A stretch of 64,000 nt of DNA from Heliocidaris tuberculata. Taxonomy: Eukaryota; Echinodermata; Echinoidea; Camarodonta; Echinometridae. The stretch's first letter is position 1; each line of letters begins with the position of its first letter. Of this stretch, positions 1 through 10,937 are shown piece after piece. The notes below the pieces were generated by a model. That model ran no database searches. It was not told the DNA's origin and was given only the letters and a program-made list of their open reading frames with translations. The stretch spans positions 37,797,625 through 37,861,624 of the forward strand of contig CM046842.1 of NCBI GenBank assembly GCA_025618425.1, in the 5' to 3' direction. A program made the translations under genes and the position numbers.

Positions 1-1099
1 TTTGAAGAATGGAAAGAAAAATATAGACTTTATTTTTTTTTTTAATAAAAAAATACAGGTATCTCACATGTACATTTAGGTCTATCAGAGAATCACTAAA
101 AAGAGAGTAAAATTGAGAGAAAAAAGGCTATTTTTACCAAATGTTTAGAATATAGTGTAGGCTATTTGAAATATTTAGTGAAATAATTGCATTTTGTATT
201 TTATATTACAACCAAAATTATATTTGGTTTCTTAATTGAACTTTCAGGTCACATCCGAAAAAATTGAATGTAGTCATGTGACCTTAAGAAGAGCTTGTAT
301 AGATGCACTTGCAGACCAGTATATGCATTTTTTCCACCAAAAAAAAAAGGAACGAAAAAGAAAAACATATTCCAGTTTTGACCTTTTTTTTCTTTTTACT
401 ACGTACCACATTTTGTTTATATAATGTTCAAATTGTGAAAAACTGATAGGCTACTACTTATTAATTTGTTGCCCTTTCGTTATATAACTAAAATTGAAAA
501 ATTTGGCTAAAATTTGTGTTTGGGCCCTTCTGCCGTGCTTACAACAATGTCATAATTCTGATACATGTATTGTTTAAAATTAGATTTAAAGGTTCCCTAA
601 GTTTACTATGTGGGAGAATTTTGAACAAGTCATGTGATCATCTTCCAGTGATAGGTTGCATAAGTGATCATATGATTATAAGAAAAATATTCTTGTTGAA
701 CTGATAAATCAAACCCTTTGTGTAGAAGAAAAAGAAAAGTTTTCTTTTATGGAACACACATGAACCCCTTTTTAAAGTTTTGACACACATAAACGTTTTC
801 TGGTCTTGTCTGTTTGCACTTGGTTTGAAAAAACAAAATCAATTTAAACATGTACCATGCTCTTATGGTTCTATTTGCAGCTTAGTTGTCACCTGTAAGA
901 GTTTGACTTTTCTCTTTTTTAAAGTACAAATTTCGACCACAGCTCTCTAAGTCTCTGATGAAAGCAGGAAGGAAAGATAGTCAGCTATCATGTATTCTAA
1001 TGGATGCCTTGCAAATCTGATTGCAATATTCATTATCACACATTTTATACAGATATATTTTATATACATGTACATGTACATGTATTGTTTAATTGTATA
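1..1099. other. AT-rich stretch without recognisable gene
   Basis: No open frame here has recognisable domains, codon regularity or splice context; the short frames of about 60 codons run through AT-rich low-complexity DNA. Nothing is called apart from the MITE that starts at its right edge. Confidence 0.5.
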
Positions 1100-1276
1100 C
1101 AGTGGAAACTCACTATAATGAGGACCTTGGGATCATGAAAATTACCTTGTTATATCAGGAATCTCTTCATATCAGGGTAAAAAAAAACCAAAGGAACATA
1201 AAGGCCTGGGACCAGCAAAGTTCCCTTGTTATATCAGGAATCTTGTTATATTGGAGCTCTTTATAACGAGTTTACA

Positions 1277-1281
<5 letters not shown>
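1100..1281 (+). mobile_element. Short TIR element (pogo/Tigger-like MITE), copy 1
   Basis: Begins CAGTGGAAACTC right after a TA and ends with a decayed inverted copy (gagtttacaccgtg). The interior repeats the words TTATATCAGG and ACCTTGTTAT. The same element lies at 1994-2169 in the opposite orientation. TA target and CAGTGGAA-type ends are typical of pogo/Tigger non-autonomous elements; the superfamily is inferred. No coding capacity. Confidence 0.65.
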
Positions 1282-1284
<3 letters not shown>

Positions 1285-1335
<51 letters not shown>

Positions 1336-1340
1336 TTGAC
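1285..1340. repeat. (TA)n microsatellite followed by poly-T
   Basis: GT/TA dinucleotide run passing into about 20 T residues, directly abutting the right end of the MITE. An 18-base G run at 1422-1439 follows shortly after. Confidence 0.9.
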
Positions 1341-1344
1341 ATTT

Positions 1345-1993
1345 TGTTTTCTGTGTGTAGGCTGTTTTCGTAATTTTTCCTACATGACCTCTGTTATGGA
1401 GTTGACATAGTTTGCAGTTTTGGGGGGGGGGGGGGGGGGTTTTGTTTTTGTTTTTGTTTTTTTGCCAGAAACTTCTTCATAGGACTATGCAAAGAAAAGA
1501 AAGGCAGAAACTGACATGATAGTTTATAATATTTTTAAATCAGTTGGAAGGAAGAGGAAAGCTGAGAACCTGGAAAGATTAGCTATTTCTGGACTGGATC
1601 CAGTGTCGTGATTAACCTGTAAACTGAGAGAAGATGCATTAATTGATAAATAAAGCTGTTCAAGTAAAATATATTGCTACCATACCCAACTTTATGAGGA
1701 TTTAGCTTTACAGTTTATTTTGATAAAATAGGCATTTTTAATTTTACAATGTTTTGCAACTCAAGGTTGATGAAGGTTGATGAATAGTAACTTCGTCATA
1801 ATTGGTTGTATTGAAAACTTTTTAGTAATGAACACTTGATTGTGAAAAGGTTAATAGCCAGTAAAGCATACAGAAGGAATTATACAAATAAAACTTAGGT
1901 AAAGTATAAACTTTTATATTTTTGTATGAACTTTAATTTGTGACCATTTTTACATATACCGGTATGTAGTTTGTTATTACAGAAAAATATATA
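1345..1993. other. Non-coding spacer between the two MITEs
   Basis: AT-rich sequence with an 18-G homopolymer at 1422-1439 and T-rich tracts; no supportable gene. Confidence 0.45.
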
Positions 1994-2169
1994 CAGTGGA
2001 AACTCAGTGTAAAGAGGTCTGACATAACAATATTCCTGATATAACAAAGTAATATTCCTGGTCCCAGCTCTTTATATTCTTTTTTTTTTTTAACTGATAA
2101 AATGAGATTCCTGCTATAACAAGGTAATTTTGATGGTACTAAGGACCTCGTTATACTGAGTTTCCACTG
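1994..2169 (-). mobile_element. Short TIR element (pogo/Tigger-like MITE), copy 2
   Basis: Both termini are intact: CAGTGGAAACTC at the left and GAGTTTCCACTG at the right, with TA immediately left. The reverse complement of its right half matches copy 1 at 1100-1281 closely (actcastataaygaggwcctt pattern), so the two are inverted relative to each other. 176 bp, no coding capacity. Confidence 0.75.
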
Positions 2170-2640
2170 AACATGTATGTTGTATAATATACGCTAAGGT
2201 ATTTTGAAAAGATAAAAACATAAATCACATATTCCAAATTTATGTTCATAAAATCTTAACCACTGAAAGGAAAGCAGCAACAATATACTCAAAAGTGTTC
2301 TATGTTTTAGAAAAAAAAGGAGGGGAAAATCAGATTAGCAGAATTAACCCGAAGAAAAGACTTTTAATAATGATATAAAGAATTTTTCAAGAGAGTTTCA
2401 TGTGTCCTAGATTTCTAGGAGCAAATTCCCCTTGTATCGATTTTCATTCGGCTGGTCCCGAACCTAGGTGCATACAGGGTTTCACATAACAATCTTATGT
2501 ATATGTCACACGGGAATATCATGTGTATTATTCTTTCTGCAAATAAAATATTATACATAAATTGTCAAAAGTGCGTTCATGCGAGAGGTACTGGAGTAAA
2601 TAAAATTTCCAATAAAATGGCTGAGAGTTTTGAGTTCATG
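2170..2640. other. Spacer leading into the minisatellite; possible LINE remnant at its right end
   Basis: Mostly featureless AT-rich DNA. From about 2571 the plus strand can be read as a short peptide with the look of the cysteine/glycine stretch (Cys-x-x-x-Arg-Gly-x-Gly-Val-Asn) that precedes the C-terminal domain in some LINE reverse transcriptases. This is weak alone but is meaningful because the LINE resumes on the far side of the array at 5670. Confidence 0.35.
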
Positions 2641-5600
2641 AAATGCAGAGAGATTAGTGATTAGTAGTAGAGGAGTAAGAAAGGATGTATATGAGATGCA
2701 GAGAGATTAGTTATTAGTGGTAGAGGAGTAAGAAGTGATGTATATGAGATGCAGAGAGATAAGTAATTAGTGGTAGAGGAGTAAGAAGTGATGTATATGA
2801 GATGCAGAGAGATTAGTAATTAGTGGTAGAGGAGTAAGAAGGGATGTATAATGATGCAGAGAGATTAGTAATTAGTGCAGTGGTAGAGGAGTAAGAAGTG
2901 ATGTATATGAGATGCAGAGAGATTAGTAATTAGTGGTAGTGGAGTAAGAAGTGATGTATATGAGATGCAGAGAGATTAGTAATTAGTGGTAGAGGACTAA
3001 GAAGGGATGTATATGAGATGCAGAGAGATTAGTAATTAGTGGTAGAGGAGTAAGAAGGGATGTATATGTGATGCAGAGAGATTAGTAATTAGTGGTAGAG
3101 GAGTAAGAAGGGATGTATATGTGATGCAGAGAGATTAGTAATTAGTGGTAGAGGAGTAAGAAGGGGTGTATATGAGATGCAGAGACAGTAATTAGTGGTA
3201 GTGGAGTAAGAAGTGATGTATATGAGATGCAGAGAGATTAGTAATTAGTGGTAGTGGAGTAAGAAGTGATGTATATGAGATGCAGAGAGATTAGTAATTA
3301 GTGGTAGAGGAGTACGAAGGGATGTATATGAGATGCAGAGAGATTAGTAATTAGTGGTAGTGGAGTAAGAAGTGATGTATATGAGATGCAGAGAGATTAG
3401 TAATTAGTGGTAGAGGAGTAAGAAGGGATGTATATGTGATGCAGAGAGATTAGTAATTAGTGGTAGTGGAGTAAGAAGTGATGTATATGAGATGCAGAGA
3501 GATTAGTAATTAGTGGTAGAGGAGTAAGAAGGGATGTATATGAGATGCAGAGAGATTAGTAATTAGTGGTAGTGGAGTAAGAAGTGATGTATATGAGATG
3601 CAGAGAGATTAGTAATTAGTGGTAGAGGAGTAAGAAGTGATGTATATGAGATGCAGAGAGATTAGTAATTAGTGGTAGAGGAGTACGAAGGGATGTATAT
3701 GAGATGCAGAGAGATTAGTAATTAGTGGTAGTGGAGTAAGAAGTGATGTATATGAGATGCAGAGAGATTAGTAATTAGTGGTAGTGGAGTAAGAAGTGAT
3801 GTATATGAGATGCAGAGAGATTAGTAATTAGTGGTAGAGGAGTAAGAAGGGATGTATATGAGATGCAGAGAGATTAGTAATTAGTGGTAGAGGAGTAAGA
3901 AGTGATGTATATGAGATGCAGAGAGATTAGTAATTAGTGGTAGAGGAGTACGAAGGGATGTATATGAGATGCAGAGAGATTAGTAATTAGTGGTAGTGGA
4001 GTAAGAAGTGATGTATATGAGATGCAGAGAGATTAGTAATTAGTGGTAGAGGAGTAAGAAGGGATGTATATGTGATGCAGAGAGATTAGTAATTAGTGGT
4101 AGTGGAGTAAGAAGGGATGTATATGAGATGCAGAGAGATTAGTAATTAGTGGTAGAGGAGTAAGAAGGGATGTATATGTGATGCAGAGAGATTAGTAATT
4201 AGTGGTAGTGGAGTAAGAAGTGATGTATATGAGATGCAGAGAGATTAGTAATTAGTGGTAGAGGAGTAAGAAGGGATGTATATGAGATGCAGAGAGATTA
4301 GTAATTAGTGGTAGTGGAGTAAGAAGTGATGTATATGAGATGCAGAGAGATTAGTAATTAGTGGTAGAGGAGTAAGAAGGGATGTATATGAGATGCAGAG
4401 AGATTAGTAATTAGTGGTAGAGGAATACGAAGGGATGTATATGAGATGCAGAGAGATTAGTAATTAGTGGTAGTGGAGTAAGAAGTGATGTATATGAGAT
4501 GCAGAGAGATTAGTAATTAGTGGTAGAGGAGTACGAAGGGATGTATATGAGATGCAGAGAGATTAGTAATTAGTGGTAGTGGAGTAAGAAGTGATGTATA
4601 TGAGATGCAGAGAGATTAGTAATTAGTGGTAGAGGAGTAAGAAGGGATGTATATGAGATGCAGAGAGATTAGTAATTAGTGGTAGAGGAGTAAGAAGGGA
4701 TGTATATGAGATGCAGAGAGATTAGTAATTAGTGGTAGTGGAGTAAGAAGGGATGTATATGAGATGCAGAGAGATTAGTAATTAGTGGTAGAGGAGTACG
4801 AAGGGATGTATATGAGATGCAGAGAGATTAGTAATTAGTGGTAGAGGAGTAAGAAGGGATGTATATGTGATGCAGAGAGATTAGTAATTAGTGGTAGTGG
4901 AGTAAGAAGGGATGTATATGAGATGCAGAGAGATTAGTAATTAGTGGTAGAGGAGTAAGAAGGGATGTATATGTGATGCAGAGAGATTAGTAATTAGTGG
5001 TAGTGGAGTAAGAAGTGATGTATATGAGATGCAGAGAGATTAGTAATTAGTGGTAGAGGAGTAAGAAGGGATGTATATGAGATGCAGAGAGATTAGTAAT
5101 TAGTGGTAGTGGAGTAAGAAGTGATGTATATGAGATGCAGAGAGATTAGTAATTAGTGGTAGAGGAGTAAGAAGGGATGTGTATGAGGTGCAGTGAGATT
5201 AGTAATTAGTGGTAGAGGAGTAAGAAGGGATGTATATGAGATGCAGAGAGATTAGTAATTAGTGGTAGAGGAGTAAGAAGGGATGTATATGAGGTGCAGT
5301 GAGATTAGTAATTAGTGGTAGTGGAGTAAGAAGGGATGTATATGAGATGCAGAGAGATTAGTAATTAGTGGTAGTGGAGTAAGAAGTGATGTATATGAGA
5401 TGCAGAGAGATTAGTAATTAGTGGTAGTGGAGTAAGAAGTGATGTATATGAGATGCAGAGAGATTAGTAATTAGTGCAGTGGTAGAGGAGTAAGAAGTGA
5501 TGTATATGAGATGCAGAGAGATTAGTAATTAGTGGTAGAGGAGTAAGAAGTGATATATATGAGATGCAGAGAGATTAGTAATTAGTGGTAGAGGAGTAAG

Positions 5601-5680
5601 AAGGGATGTATATGAGGTGCAGTGAGATTAGTAATTAGTGGTAGAGGACTAAGAAATGATGTATATGGGAGATGTTGAGA
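2641..5680. repeat. 53-bp minisatellite, about 56 tandem copies
   Basis: Tandem unit of 53 bp containing gatgcagagagattag and taattagtggtag; successive gcagagagat words are 53 bp apart (for example 2751 and 2804). Copies differ at a few fixed sites: gtagAggag/gtagTggag, aaGGgatg/aaGTgatg, tatatgAg/tatatgTg, plus rare taC-gaag. Variants alternate in blocks, which suggests a higher-order repeat of two or more units. 53 is not a multiple of three and every frame is closed, so it is not coding. The last unit merges into LINE sequence at 5670-5710. Confidence 0.97.
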
Positions 5681-5715
5681 AGGTTGATAGGTTTTGTTAT
5701 CTTGGGCATACAAGA

Positions 5716-7555
5716 TTCGAGATCCATGATTCAAGATTCAAATTTTATTTTCACATCTCTTTAAAATGACAAAGTATACATTAATTTAGAGTACAGACGA
5801 GATACAGAAAGTGAATAGAAAAGACATTCAAAATATAAAATGAACATGAAAACAGCATTGGAAATAGATTTAAATATGCAGCAGATTTGAGGGATCAGCA
5901 AAAAGCCTTTGGCCTATCTAGGCTGATCCCTTTTATACTGCCTGTAATCTATTAATTCATAATAATTATATGTAATACATGTAACTTATCACAAATAAAA
6001 AAGAAAAAGATTAAAATTTAAAAAGTTCCAAGTTCAGAACAAAAAATAAAGACAAACGTGCATATAACACAAAAGAAGTGAGTGGCGCCGGGAAAGGGGG
6101 GGGGGGGGGGGGTGAGGGGGTATCAAGGGGACATGTCTGATGTTATGTATTACTGTAACTGGTTAAAAGAAAAATCCTGTATTTCCTTTTAAAAGTAGAA
6201 AAGGTATACAGGACTTTGTATTTATGCCTGTGACAATGAATTTCATAACCATGTAGAAAAGCTGATAAATCCAAGGGCGAATATTCAGATTGTTTGCATT
6301 TCTACAAATGTATTTATTTACAACATAGTCAGGGGCGGCGCCAGGGTATTTTGATTGGAGGGGCAAGATGACCTAAATATGACGTCATATTTTTTTCTCC
6401 ATTAAATAACAGGGGTAATATAGAGTTATATGTTTAAGACCTCTCTTTTTGATACTCCTCTTTCTTCTTTCTTCCCTTTTCTTCCTCCTTTTCTTCTGTT
6501 TTCTTCTTTTTTCACTACTTGAAAAAGCATAGGGGGCCGGTCGCCCCCTCTGCCCCCCCCCCCCCGTAGCGCCGCCCCTGAACATAGTTAAACACAAACT
6601 AGTTATTGAACATGTAAGGCAAGAAACCCTTAACTGCATTAAAAAACAAAACATGCAGCATGGAGACGGTATAAATCACAAACTTTTAAGATTTTGAATC
6701 TATAAAAAAGAGGATCTGTGTACGCCAGATAATAAGAATCAGTTATTGCCCCGACAGCTTTTTTTTTGCAATGAAGAAATTCTATTTAGTAGACAACTTG
6801 CACCATATACCAATGCAATATGTTAAATGAGATGATACCATTGTATGATGTAAAGTAACAAATATTCGTAGCGGAAGAATTTTCTTAAGTCGGTTCAATA
6901 TACCAATAGCTCGAGATAAATTAGTAAATATATTGTTAACATGTATTTCCAGGTGAGATTTGAATCTATTGTTTAACATGAAAACATGGTACTTGTAATC
7001 CATCTTATATCAATATCAATACAGTTCAGAGAAATATTTATTGCACTTTCATTAACATATCTGCATGTTCTTTGATTAAAAATCACGGAAAAAGTTTTAC
7101 CATAGTTTGTTTGTAGTGCATTAAACCAATTCTGAATACATGTATTAGTCAACTCATTCTTCAATATGTCATTTATTTCTTTACAGTGTTTCCCACTTAA
7201 AAATAGATTAGTATCATCAGCAAATAGTATTACAGACAAAGCATTAGTAGCAAACTGAGATCATTGATGTACAACAAAAATAATATGGGCCCGAGGACTG
7301 GTTCCTACCTTCTAAATAACTTTTAAACCACTGTAACACTGAACCTCTTATTCCATAAAATTGTAATTTCTTGAGCGGGATAGTATGATCAATTGAGTCA
7401 AATGCTTGAGAAAGGTCTAAAAATGTCCTAACTGTTATTTGCTAATTCTCAAATGCTTTGACAAGTTTGTCAGTAAATTCAACAAGTGATAAATAAAGTG
7501 CTATAGCCTTGTCTAAAACCGAACTGTTTCTTACACAATATATCACTTGTAGAAT
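5716..7555 (-). mobile_element. Antisense CR1/L2-like LINE fragment inserted in another LINE
   Basis: Read on the minus strand from about 7547 it gives FLDLSQAFDSIDH (RT motif A), SYLEGR, then PVLGPILFLLYIND (end of motif B, with part deleted), VILFADDTNLF (motif C, 7239-7200) and the thumb/C-terminal segment (7003-6782) with LTYCIGIW. The 3' end lies at about 5716-5760, where the minus strand reads an AATAAA-like signal and TTGAATC repeats, the usual short-repeat tail of CR1/L2 elements. An hAT-type MITE (6330-6580) sits inside its 3' UTR. Frames are broken, so it is inactive. Confidence 0.75.
6330..6580. mobile_element. hAT-type MITE, family A, copy 1
   Basis: Terminal inverted repeats CAGGGGCGGCGCCA (left) and GCGCCGCCCCTG (right), flanked by a perfect 8-bp target duplication AACATAGT at 6322-6329 and 6581-6588. 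The interior has a CT-rich tract and a run of C. The same element with its own 8-bp duplication occurs at 13713-13988. 8-bp duplications with CAGGGG-type ends are diagnostic of the hAT superfamily. Confidence 0.93.
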
Positions 7556-8092
7556 CATTTTTACAATCAACAGTAGTGGTGGATGTGAGCTTACAGTGGT
7601 CTTGATCCTAGCTGGTAGAAAGTTTACGATGAGAATAAAAGATACGATCTATGAGGCTTGTGTTGGAACAGCGATGGTATATGGCACGGAAACTTGGAAT
7701 GTGAAGTCAGTAGAAGAAGGTATCTTGAGGAGGACAGAAAGAGCCATGATAAGGAAGATGTGTGATGTGAAACTCTCTGATAGAAAGAATACAAGGTAGC
7801 TTTCGGAAAGGTTGGGTTTGGAAGAAACTGTTGTGGAAGTGGTAAAGAGAAGAGGATTGATATGGATGATTCATGATTGTGTTGAGAAGGGAAGATGATG
7901 AACCTACAGGTGAAAATAGTGTGGGATCTAGAAGTGGGTGGCATAAGAGGAAAAGGATGGCCGAAGATTTCATGGAAAGATATGGTGAAGAAAGAAAGCA
8001 GTAAGGTTGGTCTGAATGAGGAGGATGCTCTAGATAAGAAGAAGTGGGTGGAGGGGTGTCATCATGGGGCGAAAGTCAGTAACCCCTCGTAA

Positions 8093-8235
8093 GAGGGAAA
8101 ATGATCATGATGATGGAATTGACTCTATATACCCATCTTATTGCTTTGTAAAATTTAAGAACACTTGTACCGGTATATGTATATTAAGACTGGAAATTAA
8201 TCTCATTGATACTTTATTCAGTGAGTTTGACGTTA

Positions 8236-8269
<34 letters not shown>

Positions 8270-8402
8270 TGATGTAAGTTGGAAAGGATGTTGAAAAAGC
8301 ATAGAAGAAAATAGTGAGGTGTAAAAACAAATGAAAGCTTTAAAGATCACAAACAATGAATCTAGTTTATCAACAATTTTAAGGTCCGTAGGTTTGAAAA
8401 CC
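8093..8402. other. Spacer with a long poly-A tract
   Basis: Contains a poly-A run of about 31 bases at 8237-8267. The frames that cross it are artefacts of the homopolymer. No gene supported. Confidence 0.5.
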
Positions 8403-8410
8403 ATTCATGT

Positions 8411-8727
8411 CAGTGGAGGATTTGGGGGAGGGAGGGGTAAGGGGGAGGGGGAGGGGGGCACATCCGGCCCGTGCCCCCCTTGAATAAAAAGTCTACACTG
8501 TACCCCCTTTTTGTTGTAAATTGTGCCGCCCCACCCCCCCCCCCCCCCCCCCCTCTTTAGAGCTGATAGACCTTTTTTCTCTCTCTTTTTCTTTTTTTGC
8601 TTGTCAGAGATTTTTGGAGGAAAAGTGCACCCAAAAATAGTGATGACTTTTTTTTTTTTTGCTTGTCAGAAAATTTTCTGAGATTTGTGCCCCCCCCCCC
8701 CATTACAAAATCCTGGATCCATCCCTG
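8411..8727. mobile_element. hAT-type MITE, family B (poly-C/poly-G rich)
   Basis: Left end CAGTGGAGGATTTGGG, right end CCTGGATCCATCCCTG, flanked by a perfect 8-bp target duplication ATTCATGT at 8403-8410 and 8728-8735. The interior holds long G and C runs and the words GCTTGTCAGA and TTTTGGAGGAAAA, which recur in the repeats at 53130-53490 and, inverted, at 55542-55703. No coding capacity. Confidence 0.9.
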
Positions 8728-8977
8728 ATTCATGTTGTAGATGAACAAATAGGAGTTTACTAGGGGATGGTTCTACTTCTTGATGACACACTGTGCAATT
8801 TCTTGAAATGATTTCTTGAATTAATCCTAATATGGACCCGAGACCTATCTGTACTGTTAGCAAATTTGTTCCGATACTGTCCCTGATGTCAGGCTAGCCA
8901 GTAACACTCCTCTTTGTATCGAGACATGAAAAAATAATCACATGAAGGTGGAGTTTGTGAACTGGAATGATTCCTTC

Positions 8978-10902
8978 TCAGAGCCAGGCAATGACGGGAA
9001 TACCGGGTCTTCTCATCTCTTTTTCATCCCAGTTCTGCTCTGACACATAACCCATTTCCATCTCGCTCTTTGGTACAGCCCTACTGTACCCACCAGGACT
9101 AGGACCAACACGACGGAGTGCATGCATTTGCAATGAAGTGAACCTTCGGTTATATTCTTCTTCCCGCTTTGTGGCGTCCTTCATTTGATGACAGATAATG
9201 CAGCAGATGATCAGCATGATGAAAGCGAGTAAGACCATTGAGAGAGCGAGAGAGAAGAGAGCAACGAAAGTAGGGTTGTGCCACACCGATGGCTTTTCTG
9301 TAACTAAAGGAAATATACACTGCAAAGTAGTCGATAATACCGTTTGTCCCCCAAAACAGCTACAATCAGCATTGAGTATGAATTACAAAAAAAAAATTAA
9401 AAAAATGCAAATAGGAAAAGGCATACTGGATTATGAAATTATAACTATTTCTCTACCAGGCAGTGAAGACCCCGTTCGGTTTGGTCCAGTAGTCACGAAG
9501 AAATAAGGATTTTTGTAAAGCATTTCATGGGTCCCTTTCTTCCATCTTTTTATCGCTTGGATATTCTTAGCATCCACACTGATGAAAGTATTTTGTTCAC
9601 AATAGACAGATTTACTAACATATTCAAATGGTAGAGTTTATAATGAAAATATGTAAAAATGTAATTTTGTACTCTAAATAATTATGTAAATAATATCTTC
9701 CTAAAGAGATCAAGACAGGTCTCTCATTAAACTCATTAAACAGGTTCATGATTTTATTCAATCATTTAATCATTTTAGATTACAAATGACCAACATCTTT
9801 AAAACTCTGAAGATTGTTTATCTTTTTAAATGATTTAATTCGTTTTGGAAAAGTATATACAACTGCCTTTTATTTGCAATGACAATAACAACAAGAAAGA
9901 TCATAACTGTGATCATGGTGGATGAAGAATTGCCATAAAAATTATTGCAGATAAAAACAAAACAGTAACTTCGCTTTCAAAGCATTTTGAAACCCTAACC
10001 CTAACCCTAATCCCTATTCATTTAATCCCTATTTCTTTGTGACTACTGAGAAGTGGCGTATCGGAAACCTTGGCTTCAGGGGGTGGCCGGAGGGGGGGGG
10101 GGGGGGCAAAACATCCGAGCCAATGGTTTTCCAGCAAGAAAATCACTTTTCCAAGCCCTAATTTGCCTCGGGGAGGAGGGGGGGGGGGAGCATTATTAAT
10201 AATTTGTAAATTATTATTTTGATGTACTTCTCTTATTTCTATCCATTGTAGTGAAATTAGCATCAGCACAATGGAATCAATATGCTTGGGCATCGGTTTG
10301 TTTTAAAAGTTTTTGGACTTGTTCATTCTTTATAAGTCACATGAATGAGCTATTCATTTGTATAATTGTTATTTTAGATTTGATTTCAAGGTAAAATATA
10401 TCAAGTATACATTCACTCTACTGTGATTGATATTTAGCACCAATTACCCTGTAGCGCCATTTTAACACTTTAACACTGTTTCACGAGGTCGCCTTGCAAC
10501 TGGGCGAGAAAACTTTGGGGAAATAGTCAATAATTTATGAGATTTTTAGGAGCAACTTACTTATAATCTAAGTTAAAATAAGTTCTCCATAGTGAATTGA
10601 AATTAAGTTAACATTGTTCTAAATAGTTGAAAACTTTTCGGGGGAAAGCAAATCGGACGGGGTTTCGATGAGATGCAGATAATTAATTGTAATTTTGCAA
10701 TCTTAAAACTTTTTCAGATTAATTTATAAATTTAAAAGTAAGTGAAGCTGAAAGTCATATTGTATTCATTTATTTATTTATTTTCATATATTTATTATTT
10801 TATTTTTATTTTTATTTTATTTTATTTCATTTCATATTATTTCATTTATTTATTTATTTATTTGTTTATTTAATTTTCTATTTATTTATTTATTTACTTT
10901 TA

Positions 10903-10937
<35 letters not shown>

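Larger units (their letters stand above)
5641..8092 (+). pseudogene. C-terminal part of a LINE reverse transcriptase, split by an inserted LINE
   Basis: On the plus strand 5677-5715 reads DVEKVDRFCYLGH, the conserved segment just after the RT palm in several non-LTR families. The frame is then interrupted by foreign DNA from about 5716 to 7555. It resumes at about 7556-7798 with the stretch containing YEACV, MVYGTETW and RAMIRKMCDVKLSDR, and continues in other frames to 8092 with IRGKGWP, DMVKKE and EDALDKKKW. Order and motifs match the end of this LINE protein type. Several frameshifts and stops show it is dead. The 53-bp array immediately upstream appears to have grown from this same element. 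Confidence 0.75.

Noticed and set aside
2641..5680. CRISPR-like array
   Set aside because: Units are contiguous 53-bp tandem copies without unique spacers, in an animal-type genome.
9991..10010. Telomere or chromosome end
   Set aside because: Only about three CCCTAA units, inside an intron, with ordinary sequence on both sides.
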